From assembly GCF_006861655.1 (NCBI RefSeq), contig NZ_SESI01000004.1, positions 186,001 through 250,000 of the forward strand: 64,000 nucleotides of DNA, read 5' to 3'. Within the stretch, counting starts at the first letter, position 1. Each line of letters begins with the position of its first letter. The position numbers and the translations under genes were made by a program. The notes beneath the pieces are model-generated. The model did not search any database. It was not told the DNA's origin and saw nothing but the letters and a program-made list of their open reading frames with translations. Positions 52,059-62,025 of the stretch are shown piece by piece. The DNA comes from Halonotius roseus (GTDB lineage Archaea > Halobacteriota > Halobacteria > Halobacteriales > Haloferacaceae).

Positions 52059-52799
52059 ATGCATCTCGTCCGCTTCCGTGATCCATCCGGTACCATCCGG
52101 CAGGGCACCGCCACCGACGACACTGTCGCCTTCGGCGACCAGGGGTACGCCCGCGACAGCGTCGACATCCTTCCGCCCTGTGAGCCGACGAAGATCATCT
52201 GTGTCGGCCGGAACTACGCCGACCACGCCGCAGAGCGCGACGCCGATGTGCCGGATCGACCGCTGTTGTTCCTCAAACCACCGAACGCTGTCGCCGCCCC
52301 GGCGTCGACGGTGACGCTGCCAGCGGGCAAGGAGCGGATCGACTGGGAGGCCGAGTTCGCGGTCGTCATCGACGAGCAGTGCCGCAACGTCGCCGAGGAC
52401 GACGCCCTCGATGTCGTCAGGGGCTACACCTGCCTCAACGATCTCTCCAACCGCGACGACCAAGACCGCGAACAGAACTGGGTGCGCGGGAAGGCCTTCG
52501 ACAACGCCGCGCCGATCGGCCCGGTGATAGCGACGCCCGACGAGGTGCCCGACGACGCAAGCATCGAACTTCGGGTCAACGGCGAGACGAAACAGGACGC
52601 GGCGATCGACCAGTTTTACTTCTCAGTCGCGGAACTGATCGCCGAGATCACCGAGTACATGACCTTGGAGCCGGGCGACGTGATCTCGACAGGGACGCCG
52701 GCCGGCGTCGGCGCGCTCTCAGATGGCGACCATGTCGAAGTCGAGATCGAGGGGATCGGCACGCTGGAGCACGACGTGGTGATCCCGGATAGCGACTGA
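52059..52799 (+). CDS. Fumarylacetoacetate hydrolase-family protein
   Basis: 246 residues from the ATG at 52059. Landmarks are KIICVGRNYADHAAE, PPNAVAAPASTVTLP, the metal-ligand segment IDWEAEFAVVID, NDLSNRDDQ and MTLEPGDVISTGTPAGVGALSDGD. Members hydrolyse C-C bonds or act as isomerases/decarboxylases on acylpyruvates. The upstream in-frame extension is rejected because it overlaps the neighbour's promoter. Confidence 0.93.
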   Translation: MHLVRFRDPSGTIRQGTATDDTVAFGDQGYARDSVDILPPCEPTKIICVGRNYADHAAERDADVPDRPLLFLKPPNAVAAPASTVTLPAGKERIDWEAEFAVVIDEQCRNVAEDDALDVVRGYTCLNDLSNRDDQDREQNWVRGKAFDNAAPIGPVIATPDEVPDDASIELRVNGETKQDAAIDQFYFSVAELIAEITEYMTLEPGDVISTGTPAGVGALSDGDHVEVEIEGIGTLEHDVVIPDSD

Positions 52800-52848
52800 T
52801 CGACCCCGTGTAAGCACGCTTAAGGCCCGCGGGCCGCTCCGCTCGGGT

Positions 52849-53937
52849 ATGCAACCACGGGATCTCTCCGCGACCAGCCCGTACGTCCCAGGGCGGGGGA
52901 TCGAGGAAGTCGCCCGCGATCTCGGGCTCGATCCGGCCGATCTTATCAAACTCTCCTCCAACGAGAACCCACACGGCTCCAGTCCGAAAGCCGTCGAGGC
53001 AGTCCACCAGCAGGCCGACGACGGCCTCCATGTCTACCCAAAGGCGTCCCACACCGATCTGACCGAGAAGCTCGCCGACAAATGGAGCGTCGCCGACGAG
53101 CAGATCTGGGTCTCCCCCGGCGCGGACGGCGCGATCGATTACCTCTCCCGGGCGATGTTGGAACCGGGCCAGTCGGTGCTCGTCCCCGACCCTGGCTTCT
53201 CGTACTACCGGATGAGCACACGCCACCACCACGGTGAGATCACCGAGTACGAGCTCTCGAAAGCCGACGACTTCGCCCAGACGGCCGACCTCGTTCTCGA
53301 CTCGTACGACGGCGAGCGCATCATCCACATCACCTCGCCACACAACCCGACCGGCAGCGAGTGGACACGCGAAGAGATCCGGACGCTGCTCGACGAGGTC
53401 GACGACCAGACGCTCGTCGTCGTCGACGAGGCCTACGGCGAATACTCCGAGCAACCGAGCAGTATCGAGCTCCTCTCGGAGTTCGACAATCTCGCCGTCC
53501 TCCGGACGTTCTCGAAGGCCTACGGCCTCGCCGGGCTGCGAATCGGCTATGCGGCCGTCCCCAAATCATGGGCTGACGCCTACGCCCGCGTCAACACGCC
53601 CTTTGCGGCCAACGAGGTCGCTTGTCGAGCCGCGCTGGCCGCGCTCGATGACGATGACCACATCGAGCAATCGGTTGAATCCGCCCAGTGGGCCCGCGAG
53701 TACATGCAGGAGAAACTCGACGCGCCGACCTTCGACAGCGCGGCCAACTTCGTGTTGGCCGACGTTGGCGACGCCAGCCGCGTCGCCGAGGCCAGCCAGC
53801 GCGCCGGCGTCATCATCCGCGACTGCAGCAGCTTCGGGCTGCCCGGCTGTGTCCGGATCTCCTGTGGCACCCGCGAGGGGACGAAAACCGCTGTCGAGAC
53901 GCTCAACGAGATCGTCGCCGAGGTGACGCCAACGTGA
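52849..53937 (+). CDS. hisC: Histidinol-phosphate aminotransferase
   Basis: 362 residues of class II PLP fold. LIKLSSNENPHGSSPKAVEAV, then ITSPHNPTGSEW, VVDEAYGEYSE, and the PLP lysine in TFSKAYGLAGLRIGYA. It makes histidinol phosphate in histidine synthesis; related enzymes can also serve aromatic amino acids. Its stop overlaps the next gene's GTG. Confidence 0.94.
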   Translation: MQPRDLSATSPYVPGRGIEEVARDLGLDPADLIKLSSNENPHGSSPKAVEAVHQQADDGLHVYPKASHTDLTEKLADKWSVADEQIWVSPGADGAIDYLSRAMLEPGQSVLVPDPGFSYYRMSTRHHHGEITEYELSKADDFAQTADLVLDSYDGERIIHITSPHNPTGSEWTREEIRTLLDEVDDQTLVVVDEAYGEYSEQPSSIELLSEFDNLAVLRTFSKAYGLAGLRIGYAAVPKSWADAYARVNTPFAANEVACRAALAALDDDDHIEQSVESAQWAREYMQEKLDAPTFDSAANFVLADVGDASRVAEASQRAGVIIRDCSSFGLPGCVRISCGTREGTKTAVETLNEIVAEVTPT

Positions 53938-54554
53938 CCGACGAGCCGGCGACGACTGACGACCCGATGATGACCGACGACGCGACGACGACCGACAACG
54001 CAACGACGACTGAATCGACAGCTAGCGACGATGTAGCACAAAAACTGGTCGTCACCGGCACGCCCGGCACCGGAAAGACGACCGCGACCGAACAGCTCGC
54101 CGCCGACACCGACGCGGAGATCATCCATCTCAACGACGCGATCCGCGAGTTCGAACTCTACAGCGAGCGCGACGCCGACCGCGATTCGCTGGTGACCGAT
54201 CTCGACGCCGTCAGAGAACACCTCGGCGAGTGGCGTGGGATCCTCGAATCACACCTTGCCCACCATGTTGACGCCGACCGCGTTGTCGTCCTTCGGTGTG
54301 AACCGAGCATACTGGAAGACCGACTGCGGGATCGCGGCGACAGCGACGCGAAAGCCCAGGAAAATGCCGAAAGCGAGGCGCTCGATGTCGTGCTCTCGGA
54401 GGCTGTTGAGAACCACGGCGAAGGTGCCGTCTACGAGGTCGATACGACCGACCGCGAGCCGAGCGCGGTAGCCGCCGAGATCGCCGCCGTCCGCAACGGT
54501 GACCGCGAGCCCGGTGTCGGCGCGGTCGACTTCACGGGGTATCTCGTCGGATGA
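53934..54554 (+). CDS. Fap7-like adenylate kinase
   Basis: About 206 residues from the GTG at 53934 that overlaps hisC; Met codons at 53967 and 53970 are alternatives. Acidic Thr/Asp-rich lead-in, then the P-loop VVTGTPGTGKTTATEQL and IHLNDAIREFELY, with RCEPSILEDRLRDRG as the lid. Such enzymes act in ribosome maturation (Fap7/hCINAP) and as adenylate kinases. It overlaps the next gene by ATGA. Confidence 0.87.
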   Translation: MTDEPATTDDPMMTDDATTTDNATTTESTASDDVAQKLVVTGTPGTGKTTATEQLAADTDAEIIHLNDAIREFELYSERDADRDSLVTDLDAVREHLGEWRGILESHLAHHVDADRVVVLRCEPSILEDRLRDRGDSDAKAQENAESEALDVVLSEAVENHGEGAVYEVDTTDREPSAVAAEIAAVRNGDREPGVGAVDFTGYLVG

Positions 54555-55153
54555 CGCTCGATCGACTCCGCCCGGTCGCCGACCGGCTGCTGACGCCGTT
54601 TGTCACCGGGGCCGACAAAGTTGGGTTGACACCGAACAGCGTCAGCGTCATCTCGCTGGGCGTTGCGGCCGCGGCGGCCGCCGCCTTCGTCGTCGCCGAG
54701 CCGCTCTTCTATATCGCTGGGAGCGTCTTCGTCTTTGCCAACGGCTGGCTGGATCTGATCGACGGCGCGCTCGCCCGCCGCCAGGAGACCGCCTCCGCCG
54801 GCGGCGACCTCTTGGATCACGTGATCGACCGCTATGCCGATCTGACGATCATCGGTGGCCTTGCGGCCGGGGTCGGCAACTTCGCGCTCGGGTTTCTTGC
54901 GGTGACCGGCGTGTTGATGACCTCCTATCTCGGCACGCAGATCCAGGCGGTCGGCCTCGGCCGTGCCTACGGCGGGCTCGTCGGGCGGGCCGATCGGCTG
55001 GCGTTGATCGGCCTCACCGGCGTCGCCGCGGCCGTCGTCTCCGGCCCGATCGTCGCGGACTACGGGGTCATCGAACTGCTGTTGGCCTTCTTTGCGGTGA
55101 TCGGCCATATCACCGCCGGCCAGCGGTTCTGGGGCGCGTGGAACGATCTCTGA
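54551..55153 (+). CDS. CDP-alcohol phosphatidyltransferase (archaetidylinositol-phosphate synthase-like)
   Basis: 200 residues with six membrane helices. The active site reads LDLIDGALARRQETASAGGDLLDHVIDRYAD (the DGxxAR-G-D-D pattern, ~residues 72-95). It joins CDP-archaeol to inositol phosphate or similar. Coupled to the Fap7-like gene by a 4-bp overlap. It is a second, different member of the family found at 46241-47044. Confidence 0.9.
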   Translation: MTLDRLRPVADRLLTPFVTGADKVGLTPNSVSVISLGVAAAAAAAFVVAEPLFYIAGSVFVFANGWLDLIDGALARRQETASAGGDLLDHVIDRYADLTIIGGLAAGVGNFALGFLAVTGVLMTSYLGTQIQAVGLGRAYGGLVGRADRLALIGLTGVAAAVVSGPIVADYGVIELLLAFFAVIGHITAGQRFWGAWNDL

Positions 55154-55201
55154 GTCGCCGGCGGCGCATGCTTTATACCGGGCCGTCTGGTATCGGTGCG
55201 T

Positions 55202-55744
55202 ATGGCCCAATGTGAGATGTGTGGTGCCGAGCAGTCGTCGCTCACCACCACGAAGGTCGAAGGGGCGAAACTGGATCTCTGTGACGAGTGTACGGAGTTC
55301 GGGACGGAGGTCAAAACGGAATCCTCGTCGTCGGGATCGAGCAAATATTCGACATCGAGCAGTAGTTCCGGTTCGTCGGGCGGGAGCAGCGGCTCCACAA
55401 CAACGGGATCGACGGGTAGCTCGGGCAGTTCCTCGAACCAACGCCGCAAGGACATGTTCGACGACATGGACGAGATCGCTGGCGATTACGACGATCGCAT
55501 CCGGGAGGCACGCGAGGGCGAGGGGCTCACCCAAGAGGAGCTCGCCAACGATCTCAACGAGAAGGCAAGCCTCATCCGCAAACTCGAACGCGGCGACGTG
55601 CTCCCGAGCGACGATGTCCGCAAAAAGCTCGAATCCAAGTTTGCTATCTCGCTGACCGAGGGTGCCGACGTGGAAGACACCGAGTGGTCGGGCAGTTCCA
55701 GCGGGTCGATGACCCTCGGCGACGTGGTCGAACGAAAGGAGTGA
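55202..55744 (+). CDS. Multiprotein-bridging factor aMBF1
   Basis: 180 residues from the ATG at 55202. An N-terminal zinc ribbon (QCEMCGAEQ and LCDECTEFG), a long Ser/Gly-rich linker (~residues 40-80), and a C-terminal helix-turn-helix (GLTQEELANDLNEKASLIRKLERG). It links TBP/TFB-type transcription machinery to gene regulators or the ribosome. TATA tttatac at 55172-55178 fits the start. Confidence 0.92.
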   Translation: MAQCEMCGAEQSSLTTTKVEGAKLDLCDECTEFGTEVKTESSSSGSSKYSTSSSSSGSSGGSSGSTTTGSTGSSGSSSNQRRKDMFDDMDEIAGDYDDRIREAREGEGLTQEELANDLNEKASLIRKLERGDVLPSDDVRKKLESKFAISLTEGADVEDTEWSGSSSGSMTLGDVVERKE

Positions 55745-55773
55745 TCCGGCCGGCAGTGTCAGAGCGGACGCAC

Positions 55774-56535
55774 TCAGACGGTGTGTGAATCGCCGTCGGC
55801 GTCGATATCGGGTGACGGCTCAACGTCACCGTAGTTGCTTTTCAGATAGCCGATCAGGTACTCGACGGTTTTTGCATCGTACGTCCAAAAACCGTAAAAA
55901 TCCCGATCGCCGCGCTCTTCGGCCAACAGCGCGCACATGTTTTCGTCGACACCGTCGCCGTCGTAGGCGACAAACCAGGTCTTCTGAATCTCCTCGTCGT
56001 GTTCGATATGGAGGGTGAAATTGTCGTGATCCGGGATAATCGGCGTCTCGCTGACCGGGGCGGCGTAGGTGTGTACCGACAGCGAGGTGTGCTCGCCAAG
56101 CTGATTGTAGGCGTCGGTCTGGCCTTCCAGTACCGACAGCGTCTGGAAGCCGGCATGCAGTTCGCCGCTGCCGATCCGCCAGGCGCGATCCTCGATCTCC
56201 CGGGAGGCCATAAACATATCCTCGATCGAGTAGGAGGTAAACAGCGTCTCATCGAGATGGTCGAGCACCGGACTTCGCTCAACACCCGTCTCCGTGGCCG
56301 GCTCTGCATCCGGCGGCTGGTAGATATCGTCCAGCGACACCGCTGTCACGAAGGCATCCTCCCGGCTGAGGATCGCAAACTGCTCGGGTTCCTCTGGCAG
56401 CGATCGTGTCTCAACCGTGAGATGCCGATCCTCGTACTGGTCGCGGAGATCATCGACGACAGACTCCGGTGTGTTGACAGCCGTCAGCGTCATGGTGCGG
56501 GCTTCGATATCCGCGATCAGACCTCGCAACGACAT
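55774..56535 (-). CDS. DICT sensory-domain protein
   Basis: 254 residues from the ATG at 56535. The body LRGLIADIEARTMTLTAVN ... FTSYSIEDMFMASREIEDRAW plus LSVHTYAAPVSETPIIPDHDNFTLHI is typical of DICT domains, which sense light or redox-type signals beside signalling proteins. No output domain is attached. The family is known from haloarchaea; the signal is unknown. Confidence 0.8.
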   Translation of the reverse strand: MSLRGLIADIEARTMTLTAVNTPESVVDDLRDQYEDRHLTVETRSLPEEPEQFAILSREDAFVTAVSLDDIYQPPDAEPATETGVERSPVLDHLDETLFTSYSIEDMFMASREIEDRAWRIGSGELHAGFQTLSVLEGQTDAYNQLGEHTSLSVHTYAAPVSETPIIPDHDNFTLHIEHDEEIQKTWFVAYDGDGVDENMCALLAEERGDRDFYGFWTYDAKTVEYLIGYLKSNYGDVEPSPDIDADGDSHTV

Positions 56536-56628
56536 CCGTACTAGTTCGCACCTTCTCAGGGGAGGTATTTGATGGTTTGTGAACATATCTGACAGGTAAG
56601 GGGCCGAACCGCCGACTGAAAGATGAAG

Positions 56629-56636
56629 CTATATGA
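56629..56636 (+). promoter_or_regulatory. TATA box for tpiA
   Basis: ctatatga is centred ~26 bp before the ATG at 56659. Confidence 0.5.
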
Positions 56637-56658
56637 CGCCGGCGGCAAACGGTGAGGT

Positions 56659-57303
56659 ATGTTCATCTTGGTGAACCTGAAAGCGTATCCGTGTGATCCG
56701 ATCGAAGTCGCCACCGCAGCCCGCGATGTCGCCGAGGATGCCGGCGTCCGTATCGCCGTCTCGCCGCAGGCCGCCCACATCGAATCTGTCGCCGACACCG
56801 GCGTCGAAACGTGGGCCCAACACGTCTCGCCGAACGGCTACGGCAGCTTCACCGGCAGCACCCTCGCCGAAGCCGTTGCCGAGGCCGGTGCGGAGGGGAC
56901 GCTGCTCAACCACTCGGAGAACCGCCGAAAGCTCGCCGATATCGACGAGTCGGTACGCGCCGCCGAACGCGCCGGGCTGGAAACCTGTGTCTGTGCGAAC
57001 AACCCGGATCAGATCGCCGCCGCCGCCGCGCTCCAGCCGGATTCCGTCGCCGTCGAGCCGCCGGAGCTCATCGGCGGCGATGTGTCGGTCGCCACGGCCG
57101 ATCCGGATATCGTCACCGACGCTGTCGCCGCCGCTGGCGGCGTTGATGAGGATGTCGATGTCTACTGTGGCGCGGGGATCTCGACGGGCGACGATGTGGT
57201 GACCGCCGAGGAGCTCGGTGCCTCGGGGATCCTGCTGGCCAGCGGGGTTGCCAAGGCCGACGATCCGCGGGCCGCCCTCGAAGATCTCGTCTCCGGGCTC
57301 TAA
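56659..57303 (+). CDS. tpiA: Triosephosphate isomerase (archaeal type)
   Basis: 214 residues. ILVNLKAYP (Asn/Lys of the substrate site), [10 protein letters not shown] (catalytic His), [11 protein letters not shown] (catalytic Glu) and [12 protein letters not shown] (phosphate loop) identify the archaeal short form. It interconverts dihydroxyacetone and glyceraldehyde phosphates in glycolysis and gluconeogenesis. Confidence 0.97.
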   Translation: MFILVNLKAYPCDPIEVATAARDVAEDAGVRIAVSPQAAHIESVADTGVETWAQHVSPNGYGSFTGSTLAEAVAEAGAEGTLLNHSENRRKLADIDESVRAAERAGLETCVCANNPDQIAAAAALQPDSVAVEPPELIGGDVSVATADPDIVTDAVAAAGGVDEDVDVYCGAGISTGDDVVTAEELGASGILLASGVAKADDPRAALEDLVSGL

Positions 57304-57312
57304 GCGAGCCCG

Positions 57313-59202
57313 CTATTTTGGTTCGGCAACGTCGTCAAGAAAGCTTGCTTCGACTGATTGTACCATCGTCGATAGCTCGCTGTCGGTGAGCGTATCGGCG
57401 TAGGCCTCCCGGATCAGCTCCGGGATCGCGTACCGGTAGCGGCCCTCGCCGAGATGCCGAATCAGCCCTGACTGCCGGAGCGGTCGGTTCCGGCTGTAGG
57501 CGAGCTGGTGATCGTCGTCGCCGCCGGCCGCGAGATGCGCCGACATCGGATCACTGTCGCCGACCTCCCGATAATGTTCCAACATCTTCACCGACCGCAG
57601 CGGGAGGTCGACGATCCGATCGGTGAGCTCCGTGACAACCGCCTCGCGGGTGTCGTGTTCGACCGCCTCGACGAACTCCATGGCCTCCTCGGCGATGTCG
57701 GTGCGGGCGACGGTGCCAAAGCCTTGGGAGCCGTTGGTCGCCCGCTCGCTCGAACCCGACGAGTCCTCGGGGCCGGTGACCTCCGAGGGGTCGACCGGCT
57801 CCGGATCGATCGGGCCCGAGTTGTCGCCGCTCGTTGGATCGATGCTCTCGTCGTCGGTGTCATCATCGAGTGTCGCCGCCACAGCGTCGTCGACGCCGGT
57901 GACCGCATCGGCGAAGTCAGCCGGGGTGAGATCGTCGCCGAAGACGCCGTCGGCTGTTGTTTCGGCACCACCCGTGTCGGCAGTGGGGCTCTCGGCACCG
58001 GCAGCCGAACGATCGGCAGCGTGGCCGTTGGCACCGCCAGCCGGTCGATCGCTGGTGTGGCCCTCGGCACCGCCGGCCGGGGTCTCGGCGGTCGCATCGA
58101 CCGCGGCTGCGGCCTCCTCTGCCGGTGGGGCAGTCTGGCGGTAAGCAGCCTCGGATCGCTGCAACATCGCCTGGGCGAACTGATCGGCCATCCGGCTCAG
58201 ATCACGGGCGTCCTCAAGCTCCTGTTCGAGTTGTGTGATCCGGGCCTCCCTTTTGTCGAGTTCCTGCCGAAGATCGGCCAGCTCGCTTTCCCGCCGTGCT
58301 TTCTCGTCGGAGATATCGGTGAGCTCCGAGACCAGATCGTCGCTGACGGATTTGAGCTCCGGCTGTTCGATATCTTCCAGCCCGGGGGTTGCGCCGGCAT
58401 CGAAGGTCTCCTTGCGGTGGAACTGCACTCGGCGGATGTCGTCCGACCAGTCAGCGACGAGGAACCCTTCGCCGTCGCCTAACTCCTCGACGGCGTCGGC
58501 GTACTCCGAGCCGAGGATGCGGCCGACGACCTTGGTGTCGTTGCGCCAGGTGAGTCGGTGCCAGACAAGCCAGTCACACTGGGTGATGAAATCCTTCTTT
58601 ACATCCGCTGGGCGTTGGCTGATGCCGACGACGCCCAGCCCGTGTTTCCGGCCGCGTTTGCCGATCTTGATCAGCATCTTGCCGGCCTCGCCCATCCCAC
58701 CCTGTTCGGGGATATACTCGTGGCACTCCTCGACAACAAGGAGGAAGGGCTTTTTGAGCTTTTTCTCCTTGGCAAAGAGGTGACGGGCTGTTTCGAGCAG
58801 CAGCTCGTTGGCGTCCGCGTCGTCGAGATAGCCCGACACGTCGAGGATGATCGGGATGTTTTCCTCAAGCGCGAGCGACGCGATCTTCTCGGCGTGGTCG
58901 GCGGTGACCTGGATATCGCATTCCTCGTCAGCACCGACGTGGAGGATCTCGTAGGCCTCCTTGAGCCCGTAGTACTCGCCGTCGCTGTCGACGATGAGGA
59001 CAGGAAAGTTGTTGTCAAGGAGGTTTTCGAGGACGACCGATGCTGTGTTTGATTTCCCGCTACCGCTTTTGCCCGTGATGAAGCCGCGTCCGGTGAGCAG
59101 GTCGACGACCGGCAAGTCGACAGGGGTGCCGGCGTTGATCTCGTTGGTGCCGCCGGGGCCGGCGCTCACGTCCGCGACCGTGATGGTTTCCTCGCTACTC
59201 AT
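57313..59202 (-). CDS. HerA-like DUF87 ATPase with coiled-coil tail
   Basis: 629 residues. Walker A is RGFITGKSGSGKSNTAS (~residue 41), Walker B LLVVEECHEY with the family motif, and GLGVVGISQRPADVKKD follows. A coiled coil (residues ~295-340) and a long Ala/Gly/Asp-rich disordered stretch (~365-480) lead to a helical C-terminus. HerA-type proteins pump or translocate DNA, often with NurA; no nurA lies next to it. Converges with tpiA 9 bp away. Confidence 0.9.
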   Translation of the reverse strand: MSSEETITVADVSAGPGGTNEINAGTPVDLPVVDLLTGRGFITGKSGSGKSNTASVVLENLLDNNFPVLIVDSDGEYYGLKEAYEILHVGADEECDIQVTADHAEKIASLALEENIPIILDVSGYLDDADANELLLETARHLFAKEKKLKKPFLLVVEECHEYIPEQGGMGEAGKMLIKIGKRGRKHGLGVVGISQRPADVKKDFITQCDWLVWHRLTWRNDTKVVGRILGSEYADAVEELGDGEGFLVADWSDDIRRVQFHRKETFDAGATPGLEDIEQPELKSVSDDLVSELTDISDEKARRESELADLRQELDKREARITQLEQELEDARDLSRMADQFAQAMLQRSEAAYRQTAPPAEEAAAAVDATAETPAGGAEGHTSDRPAGGANGHAADRSAAGAESPTADTGGAETTADGVFGDDLTPADFADAVTGVDDAVAATLDDDTDDESIDPTSGDNSGPIDPEPVDPSEVTGPEDSSGSSERATNGSQGFGTVARTDIAEEAMEFVEAVEHDTREAVVTELTDRIVDLPLRSVKMLEHYREVGDSDPMSAHLAAGGDDDHQLAYSRNRPLRQSGLIRHLGEGRYRYAIPELIREAYADTLTDSELSTMVQSVEASFLDDVAEPK

Positions 59203-59277
59203 TCACGTCCGCCAACTGTACGTGCCCACATAGTTCCTGTGTCGGTTGGCTCGCCGTCGTCAGCCGGCTGTCGGACG

Positions 59278-60636
59278 CTAGTCGTACCGGCCGAGCGATG
59301 ATTGGCCCTCGGCGGTGTGATTGTCGCTCTCATCATCGTCGTCGGCGCGGTCGCCGTCGTCATCAACCCAGTCGGTGAGCTGTGCGTCGGTGTCGACAGC
59401 TTCACGGGCGATATCGGCTGTGTTCTCCCACTCGGTGCGATCATCGTCCTCGCTGTCGGTCGCCGGCGTGGCGTCGAACCCATCGAGGCGGGCCTGATCC
59501 TGAGCACCGAAACTAAGCTTCGAGACCCGAACACCGAGCTTGCGCACCGGATCGTCGTCGAACTCGTCGAGGAGATCGAGCGCGATCGATTCGACGAGGT
59601 CGGGTTCATCGATCGGCCCCGACAGCGAGGTGGCGCGGGTGTTGACATCGAACGGCGGGGTGACGACCTTGATCCCGACGGTCTGATACATCGCGTCGCG
59701 GCTCCGAGCCCGGGCGGCGACATCAGCCGCGAGCGCACTCACCCGCTCGCGTTTGGCCTCGGTTTCCTCGGTTGCCTCGGTAAACGCCGACTCCCGCGAG
59801 AGGCTTTTCGGGCGACCGGTCGGCGTCACCTCCCGATCGTCGTCGCCGCGAGCGCGGGCGTACAGCTCCCGGCCGCGCTCGCCGAAGCGGTCGGCGAGAT
59901 CGGTTGGGTCGGCCGCCGCGAGGTCGCCGGCGGTATCGATCCCCAGCTCGGCGAGTTCTCGTTCGGTCACCGGGCCGACGCCGTGGATCGCCGCCACCGG
60001 CAGCGGCGCGAGAAAGTCGGTGACCTCGCTGGGACGGACGACCGTCAGCCCGTCGGGCTTGTCGTGGTCGCTGGCGACCTTCGCGGTCGCCATGTTCGGG
60101 GCGACGCCAACGCTGGCCGGCACGCCGACCTCGCGGTCGATCCGCTGTTTGATGTAGCGGGCGTACCCCTCAGCGATCGTTCGATCCTCGCTCCCGTCGG
60201 CATCGACGACCCCCCAACTCGTGCGATCGGTCACATCGAGATACGCCTCGTCGATGCTGACCTCCCGGACAACATCGGCGCAGTCGTGGAGGATCGCTTT
60301 CACATCGCTGGCGACCTCCTCGTAGAAATCGAGATCGACAGGCCGGTAGTAGCCGGCCGGCTCGGCGTCGGTCTCGGCGGCCCGCGGGAGGGAATCGAGA
60401 GCCTGGCTGATCGGCTGGGCGCTGTCGATCCCATACTCGCGGGCCTCGTAGCTCGCGGTGGCGACCGCACCATGGGGTTCGCCGGCCTCGTATCCCATCC
60501 CGACGACGAGTGGCTCGCCGCGGAGCGCGGGCTCCCGAAGGCGTTCACACGACGCGTAGAAGCAGTCCATGTCGACATGGAGGATGATCCGTGGATCATC
60601 GTCGCTCGCCGTGTCGGTAAACTCAGCAAACGTCAT
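59278..60636 (-). CDS. dinB: DNA polymerase IV (Y-family)
   Basis: 452 residues. The catalytic steps are LHVDMDCFYASCE (metal Asp), VVGMGYEAGEPHGAVATASYEAREYGI, VREVSIDEAYLDV (Asp-Glu), the HhH IHGVGPVTERELAELGI and a little-finger domain. The C-terminal end QSSLGRYD resembles a PCNA-binding motif. It copies past damaged bases. An acidic insert-rich tail (DDDGDRADDDDESD) precedes the motif. Confidence 0.95.
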   Translation of the reverse strand: MTFAEFTDTASDDDPRIILHVDMDCFYASCERLREPALRGEPLVVGMGYEAGEPHGAVATASYEAREYGIDSAQPISQALDSLPRAAETDAEPAGYYRPVDLDFYEEVASDVKAILHDCADVVREVSIDEAYLDVTDRTSWGVVDADGSEDRTIAEGYARYIKQRIDREVGVPASVGVAPNMATAKVASDHDKPDGLTVVRPSEVTDFLAPLPVAAIHGVGPVTERELAELGIDTAGDLAAADPTDLADRFGERGRELYARARGDDDREVTPTGRPKSLSRESAFTEATEETEAKRERVSALAADVAARARSRDAMYQTVGIKVVTPPFDVNTRATSLSGPIDEPDLVESIALDLLDEFDDDPVRKLGVRVSKLSFGAQDQARLDGFDATPATDSEDDDRTEWENTADIAREAVDTDAQLTDWVDDDGDRADDDDESDNHTAEGQSSLGRYD

Positions 60637-60746
60637 CTCCGATCACCGCCGCGGCGGGATCGACACATCTTGGTCACCGCTGTCTGAGCTGTTGGCTGCC
60701 ACAGATAAGACAGTACCGCCCGGCAGCTACGCAACAGGAGGGCAAC

Positions 60747-61994
60747 TCACTCGTACAGTGGGTGGGCCGCACAGAGTTCGTCGATCCGATCGCCGACCTC
60801 GTCGATGACGCTCTGGTCGTCGTGGTTGTCGACAACGCGGTAGATCAACTCACCGACCTCCTCGGTTGCGGCCTCGTCAAAGCCACGCGTCGTCAATCCA
60901 GGCGTGCCGGCGCGAATGCCGCTGGGGTTGAACGGCGAGCGCGTCTCGCCCGGCACGGTGTTTGCGTTGAGCACGATCCCCGCATCGGCGAGGGCTTCCT
61001 CGGCGTCGCCGCCCGGCAGGTCGGGATGGGATTCCCGCAGGTCGACGAGCACGAGGTGGGTGTCGGTGCCGCCGGAGACGACCTCGAAGCCGTGGTCGGC
61101 AAACGTTTCGGCCAACACGTCCGCGTTGTCGACGACCTGTTGGGCGTACTCTTCGAACTCCGGTTCGAGAGCTTCACCGAAGCCGACGGCCTTCCCGGCG
61201 ATGTTGTGCATCAGCGGGCCGCCCTGTCCGCCGGGGAAAACGGCGTTGTCGATGTCGTCGGCGTGTTCCTCGCCCGTCATCACGATCCCGCCACGACCGG
61301 CGCGGATCGTTTTGTGCGTCGACCCAGTGACGAAGTCGGCGACGCCGACCGGCGAGCGGTGGACGCCCGCGGCGACGAGACCGGTGATATGGGCGATGTC
61401 GGCGAGGTGGTAGGCCCCCACGTCGTCGGCGACATCCTGAATCGTTTCCCACTCGACCTCTCGCGGGTACGCCGAGTAGCCCGAGACGATCATATCCGGT
61501 TCGAACTCCTCGGCCATCTCGGCGAGGCCGTCGTAATCGATATATCCCGTTTCGGGGTCGACCTCGTACTGCTCGACATCGTAGAACTGGCCGACGAAGT
61601 TCGCGGGGTGGCCGTGGCTGAGGTGGCCGCCGTGCGTCAGATCCAGCGAGAGGATCTTGTCACCGGGTTCGAGCGTGGCGAAGTAGACCGACTGATTCGC
61701 TTGGGTGCCCGAGTGGGGCTGGACGTTGACGTGGTCGGCCCCCCAGAGCTCCTTCGCGCGGTCGATCGCAAGCTGTTCGATCTCGTCGGCGTACTCACAG
61801 CCCGCGTAGTACCGCTTGCCGGGATAGCCTTCGGCGTACTTGTTGGTCAGCGCGCTGCCCTGCGCTTCGAGGACGGCCTTGCTGACGTGGTTCTCGCTGG
61901 CGATCATCGCCAACGTCTCCTCCTGTCGGGTATCCTCGCCGGCAAGGGCATCTGCGACCGCGGGATCGACCGCACGAACCTGCTCGTAGTCCAT
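60747..61994 (-). CDS. glyA: Serine hydroxymethyltransferase
   Basis: 415 residues from the ATG at 61994 (MDYEQVRAVDPAVADAL). Typical segments are NHVSKAVLEAQGSALTNKYAEGYPGKRYYAGCEYAD, HVNVQPHSGTQANQSVY and the PLP-lysine loop FVTGSTHKTIRAGRGGI. It moves one-carbon units between serine and glycine. The 36 upstream codons are low-complexity and rejected. Confidence 0.96.
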   Translation of the reverse strand: MDYEQVRAVDPAVADALAGEDTRQEETLAMIASENHVSKAVLEAQGSALTNKYAEGYPGKRYYAGCEYADEIEQLAIDRAKELWGADHVNVQPHSGTQANQSVYFATLEPGDKILSLDLTHGGHLSHGHPANFVGQFYDVEQYEVDPETGYIDYDGLAEMAEEFEPDMIVSGYSAYPREVEWETIQDVADDVGAYHLADIAHITGLVAAGVHRSPVGVADFVTGSTHKTIRAGRGGIVMTGEEHADDIDNAVFPGGQGGPLMHNIAGKAVGFGEALEPEFEEYAQQVVDNADVLAETFADHGFEVVSGGTDTHLVLVDLRESHPDLPGGDAEEALADAGIVLNANTVPGETRSPFNPSGIRAGTPGLTTRGFDEAATEEVGELIYRVVDNHDDQSVIDEVGDRIDELCAAHPLYE

Positions 61995-62017
61995 ACCAAA
62001 TCCCGGCCGCTTAGGCC

Positions 62018-62023
62018 AATAAG
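62018..62023 (-). promoter_or_regulatory. TATA box for glyA
   Basis: Minus-strand cttatt is centred ~26 bp upstream of the start at 61994. It sits directly beside the 23-bp repeats. Confidence 0.5.
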
Positions 62024-62025
62024 TG

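Noticed and set aside
59302..60687. Long + frame opposite dinB
   Set aside because: Antisense shadow; dinB motifs are complete.
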